Shown here: positions 59,665-64,000 of the stretch, piece after piece
Position numbering within the stretch: the stretch's first letter is position 1
Layout: every line of letters begins with the position of its first letter
NCBI RefSeq assembly: GCF_019393635.1
Contig: NC_057863.1
Span: 641,574,306 to 641,638,305, forward strand
Reading direction: 5' to 3'
DNA length: 64,000 bases
DNA from: Dromiciops gliroides
Taxonomy: Eukaryota > Chordata > Mammalia > Microbiotheria > Microbiotheriidae
Notes under the pieces: generated by a model
What the model was told of the DNA's origin: nothing
Database searches by the model: none
The model's input: only the letters and a program-made list of their open reading frames with translations
Translations under genes and position numbers: made by a program

Positions 59665-61058
59665 CCTGGGAGATCAAGGCCAAGACCAAGGTGTTATCTC
59701 CAAAGTGGGACAGTTCTGAAGAAAGATCACCTCAGGGAGCAATTACAAAGAATGTTCCCTCACTATCCAAATTGAAAGAAGCCTGGGAATGTGAGGGCAA
59801 GTTTGAGAGGAAGCAGAGAACTAAGGAGCGATATTTGAGGCGAGTGACAATCACACACAAGAAAAGTGCGACTGAGGAAAGAGTCTCTGAATGTAACAGA
59901 TTTGAGGGGAGCTTTGTGGCACAGCAGAGAATCCCTAGAGACGAAAGACCCCACACCTGTAATAAATATGAAAATAGCCTCAGACAGAATTCAGACCAAA
60001 CTAAGCATCAGAGAATCCATACTGGAGAGAAGTCCTATGAATGTAATCAGTGTGGGAAGGCCTTCAGCCAAAGCACGTGCCTTACCCAACATCAGAGAAT
60101 TCACACTGGTGAGAAACCCTATGAATGTAATGAATGTGGAAAGGCCTTCAGCCAGATCTCATCCCTTTATTCCCATAAGAGAACTCACACTGGAGAGAAG
60201 CCCTATGCATGCAGTGAATGTGGAAAGGCCTTTAGTTACCATGCATCCCTCACTCAACATATGCAAACTCATACTGGAGAGAAACCCTATGAATGCAATG
60301 AATGTGGGAAAGCTTTTAGTCGTAGCACATATATTATTGAACATCAGAGAATTCATACTGGAGAGAAACCCTATGAATGTACTGACTGTGGGAAAACCTT
60401 TAGGTACTGCTCCTCTCTTACTCAACATCAGAGAATTCATACTGGAGCAAAACCTTACAAATGCAGCGAATGTGGAAAAGCCTTCAGATACTACTCGGTC
60501 CTGACACAGCATCGGAAAACTCATACCGGAGAGAAACCCTATGAGTGTAGTGAATGTGGGAAAGCCTTCAGACAGAGCTCAGCCCTTTATTCCCATCAGA
60601 GAATTCATACTAGAGAAAAACCCTATTTATGTAGTGAATGTGGGAAAGTCTTTAGCCAGAATTCAACCCTTACTCGCCATCAGCAAACACACACTGGAGA
60701 AAAACCGTATGAATGCAGTGAATGTGGGAAAGCCTTCCGATTAAACTCAGCTCTTTTTTCTCATCAGAAAACACATCCTGGAGGGAAACCCTACAAATGT
60801 AATGAATGTGGGAAAGCCTTCAGCCAGAGCTCATCCCTTTCTTACCATCAGAGAACTCATACTGGAGAGAAACCATATGAATGTAGTGAATGTGGGAAAT
60901 CCTTCAGTCGAAAGACATTCCTTACTCAACATCAGAGAATTCATACAGGAGAGAAACCTTATGCATGTAATGAATGCGGGAGTGCCTTCAGCAGACGTGC
61001 AGCCCTCACCAAACATCAGAAACTGCACACTGAAGAATTAACCCTAGGGGTACAATAA
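59665..61058 (+). CDS. 12-finger C2H2 exon, KRAB-ZNF gene 3
   Basis: This is the terminal exon of gene 3 (46089-46121, 51464-51590, 52200-52286, 59665-61058; 547 codons including stop). The acceptor TTTCTTTCAG and the phase fit, giving a first Ala. The spacer ([17 protein letters not shown]) parallels gene 2. Two degenerate fingers come first: SECNRF..., and HTCNKYENS...HQRIH at 59952-60020 with Tyr in place of the second Cys. Twelve intact fingers follow from 60036 (residues about 207-541). Odd linkers are TGAKP, TREKP and PGGKP. The last finger is [14 protein letters not shown], as in gene 1. The product is presumed to be a nuclear repressor. An AATAAA at 61054-61059 overlaps the stop; more probable poly(A) signals are at 61572 and 61754. 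Confidence 0.97.
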
Positions 61059-61760
61059 AAGAAAGCAAAGTTGAACTTAGATTTTTCAATTTGTTAAATT
61101 CCCAAGAGTCCAGATGACATTTTTGTCAGCAGCTATGACACTGGGATGTGAGTAGGGAAAAAAGGGTTGAGGGTGGGGGGAGAGCCTTTTACTTTAGCAG
61201 TCTCCAAGGGTGGTAAACTCATACAGGTTCAAGTAGGTTGTACCCTAGTCTGAGAATAGGAATAATACCCCCTAATTTATGAATCCACTTTAAAAGATAG
61301 AAACCTGGGGGCAGCTAGGTGGCACAGTGGATAAAGTGCTGGCCCTGGATTCAGGAGGAGCTGAGTTCAAATTCAGCCTCAAACACTTGACACTTACTAG
61401 CTGTGTAACCCTGGGCAAGTCACTTAACTCCCACTGCCCTGCAAAAAAAAAAAAAAAAAGAAACCTTTTTTCCTTCAAAATAAATTTTTAATTTAATTTT
61501 CCCATTAATAAAAATCCATCTTCTCATCTCTTCATTGAAAAAGAAAGAAAAACAAGCCCTTGTTTTTCTTTAATAAATATGTATAGGCAAACAAAACAAA
61601 TTCCTGCATTGGTTTGTGTCCAAAAAAAAAAATGGGTTTTGTGCCCTGAATCCATCACTTCTCAAGTCAGGAAATGGATAATATGCTTCATCATGAGGTC
61701 TCTGGAGTTGTAGTTGATCCCAAAATAACTTAGACTTGAATACTAAACAATGCAATAAAA
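61059..61760 (+). other. Probable 3' untranslated region of gene 3
   Basis: Candidate poly(A) signals AATAAA occur at 61572-61577 and 61754-61759. A + strand SINE (61307-61458) is embedded, so the mature transcript would carry it. Confidence 0.45.
61307..61458 (+). mobile_element. Short SINE in gene 3 3' UTR
   Basis: AGAAACCT flanks it (61299-61306 and 61459-61466). Confidence 0.92.
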
Positions 61761-62440
61761 CTTAAAGGTAACCTTTTGGAACAAAGGAAGGGAAAAAAAG
61801 TATAGATGATTCTTTTTACTTTCATTAGATTTAGATCTCTTCCCAACATGTCTAACCTTAACCCTTTTTTGTGGTTTAAGGGTTGTTTTTTTCTTAGCCT
61901 TGTTCCAAGTTTAACCTTTCCATACCCAAGTAGCCTTTATTTTGAGGTGTTAGGTCAGTGCCTCCCCCCACCCCACCCCCCGCCGTTTTCACCCCTGCTG
62001 GGTATTTCTGAGCTAGCCCTACATTATGACATGGGCATGTGATCTCCTTACTTTCCCATCTAATTCTTACTCTTCTAGCTTGGAGTTTTGGTGCTTTTCT
62101 CTCTCCCTCTGGCCTGCAATAGTGTATGATCCAAAGTCCAAACAAAATGATTCCTAGTCAAAGGGGGCATGGTGTCTCCCAATGCTCCTAATCACAGATG
62201 AAATTGTGCATAGCTTTCAAAATGCTTGCTGCCCCCAACCACATCTCTACCTCCTGAATTCTCCCTGTGACTTATTGGGCAGTGACTACTAAATGACCAT
62301 AATCTCGTAAGAGTGGAAATCACAAGTCATTCCGAAGTATAATAGAAAGAAGCCTCTTGGGTCTAGTGGAGGTAGCAACATAATTCCTGAGATGGTTTAT
62401 GTGTAACACATGATGTAGAAGATGTCATTAAGGACATGTG
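61760..62440. other. Downstream flank of gene 3, no feature seen
   Basis: No repeat or gene recognised. Confidence 0.35.
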
Positions 62441-62442
62441 TG

Positions 62443-62596
62443 GGGGCAGCTAGATGGCGCAGTGGATAGAGCACTGGCCCTGGAGTCAGGAGGTCCTGAG
62501 TTCAAATCCGGCCTCAGACACTTAACACTTACTAGCTGTGTGACCCTGGACAAATCACTTAACCCCAATTGCCTCGTCAAAAAAAAAAAAAAAAAA
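62443..62596 (+). mobile_element. Short SINE
   Basis: GACATGTGTG (62433-62442) and GAACATGTGTG (62597-62607) flank it. Confidence 0.92.
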
Positions 62597-62607
62597 GAAC
62601 ATGTGTG

Positions 62608-63700
62608 ATGAGATTGGAGGTGAGCTGGTAATGGAGTGAGAATAAGAAACAATAGATACACAACTTGTGTGCTGCATTGGCACCCGAAAGATGCTAAAAG
62701 GACTAGAGAAAATCCTCCAGTGAACCAGCTGAGTTGCCAGTGAAGGATTTACAGATGGATGGTTCAGAATCACTCAAGACAAGGAAGTCTGAAGGAGGGA
62801 CCAACCACAGAATGCCTTGGTGAAAGAAACACTTTCAACCATGAAGTTATGGCTCGAATTTAAACCCTAGTGTCCATTCCATGCTTCTCTCCCATAGGTC
62901 TGGACATATAGAAAATACAGGGGTATTTGAAAATTAGCAAAGTAAAATATGAGACCATCTCCAATCTGAAGAACAAACGCTGGGAGAGCAGAGAAGTGAA
63001 CGGATGGACTTCAGGGATGGAATGTGGTTGGGAAAAACCTACAAGGCCTGTAGCACAGGAAAATGAAGTTACAGCAATGGAAGTTAAAGACAGCCCATTC
63101 CCCAAGGAAATCCAGACCTTTGGGCCATGGGACCAGTGGGATCTAGGAAATGTTTTTTTATCAACCTAGTTGTCAACCTAGATGACTTTCTACTTGTTAC
63201 ACTGTACATTTACACTGTACAGGGTTGCAGAGCCAACCCTGTAAATGCTGATAATTCTTCCAGTATGTTTTCCTTGCTTGTAAGTGAAGTAGTACACCAG
63301 TTAGAGTGAAGCTGAAGGAATTGGAAATGTTTTATCACAAATTAAATACCCTTAACACCAAATACAGTTGTTAGTAAGCAGTGCTTACCTACATCTTGGC
63401 TTTTCTTTCTGCCTTGAGAAGAACCTTTAATTTTCTGACATTTGTGGGTTGCAAGTCCCCACCTACTTCGTGGGTACCCTCTCCACTGCCTCTGAGACAG
63501 ATGGTTCCACTAATAGAAAGATAGCCTCAGTGAGCAGCCTGAACTCATGAGAACCTGGAAGGTGAGAATGGTTTCCTACATTGAGGCATGAAAACATACA
63601 TGTGCCTTAAAGATGTCACTTATTGAAAAATGTTTCTGATTCTCTCAAACTCATGCCTTCTGCTCACCCAAGAGCTCCATTGACATAATACCATTCCCTT
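62608..63700. other. Flank with weak open frames only
   Basis: Overlapping open frames on opposite strands (62927-63169 and 63105-62860) have no recognisable domain and probably arise by chance. Confidence 0.35.
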
Positions 63701-63712
63701 CCCCACCTTTTT

Positions 63713-63866
63713 TTTTTTTTTTTTTTGCGGGGCAACTGGAGTTAAGTGACTTGCCCAGGGTCACACAGTTAATAAGTGTCAAGTGTCTGAGGCCAGATTT
63801 GAACTCAGGTCCTCCTGAATCCAGGGCTGGTGCTTTATCCACTGCAGCGCCACCTAGCTGCCCCTG
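63713..63866 (-). mobile_element. Short SINE, minus strand
   Basis: The target duplication CCCCACCTTTTT is at 63701-63712 and 63867-63878. Confidence 0.93.
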
Positions 63867-64000
63867 CCCCACCTTTTTATACAAACTGATTTGCACCTCT
63901 GCTTTTTCCTATGCTTAGTCTTGCTGCACTGCCATACCAATGACTGATGCTTACCCATGTGACAAATGAAATTTTCAAAAGACATAATTTCTGGATAATT

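Overview
The window looks like nuclear DNA of a marsupial. It carries about 40 copies of one tRNA-derived SINE, with the body phrase GGGGCAGCTAGGTGGCGCAG and later CTAGCTGTGTGACCCTGGGC, in both orientations. It also holds a second, longer SINE with an RTE/BovB-like tail, L1, L2 and RTE LINE fragments and solo LTRs. I recognise this SINE as a marsupial type but cannot fix the species. No bacterial, viral or organellar genes are visible.

The functional content is a tandem cluster of three Krueppel-type (KRAB-C2H2) zinc-finger repressor genes, all on the + strand. All three could be assembled across introns with consistent splice sites and phases. Gene 1: CpG-rich promoter about 3530-3740, KRAB-A exon 3757-3883 (open from an ATG at 3739), KRAB-B 7923-8030, 16-finger exon 11242-12779; about 596 aa. 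Gene 2: promoter about 14720-15160, a SCAN-derived exon 15907-16200, linker exon 20998-21086, KRAB-A 24711-24837, KRAB-B 25365-25454, 12-finger exon 32488-33698; about 600 aa if the SCAN-derived ATG is used. Gene 3: promoter about 44200-44700, dead SCAN relic 45374-45545, start exon with ATG 46089, KRAB-A 51464-51590, KRAB-B 52200-52286, exon 59665-61058 with 12 intact and 2 degenerate fingers; about 546 aa.

Genes 2 and 3 are a tandem duplicate pair. They share the promoter core (inverted ZNF143/Staf-like site followed by an NRF1-like site), SCAN remnants, linker exon, a short KRAB-A/B intron, an L2 tail just before KRAB-A, and an unusual Val in KRAB-A. Gene 1 is a more distant paralogue but shares several finger helices and the last finger with gene 3. 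Products of this family normally bind DNA through the fingers and recruit TRIM28/KAP1 through KRAB to silence chromatin, often at transposons.

The most unusual points are three. Gene 2 keeps an open, in-frame remnant of a SCAN exon, while the same exon in gene 3 is broken. A patchwork at 36.06-36.33 kb is built from copies of DNA found at 34.95 kb (inverted) and 37.83 kb (direct). The paralogous promoters share a conserved ZNF143/NRF1 arrangement. The remaining sequence is intronic or intergenic and dominated by retroelements and microsatellites.
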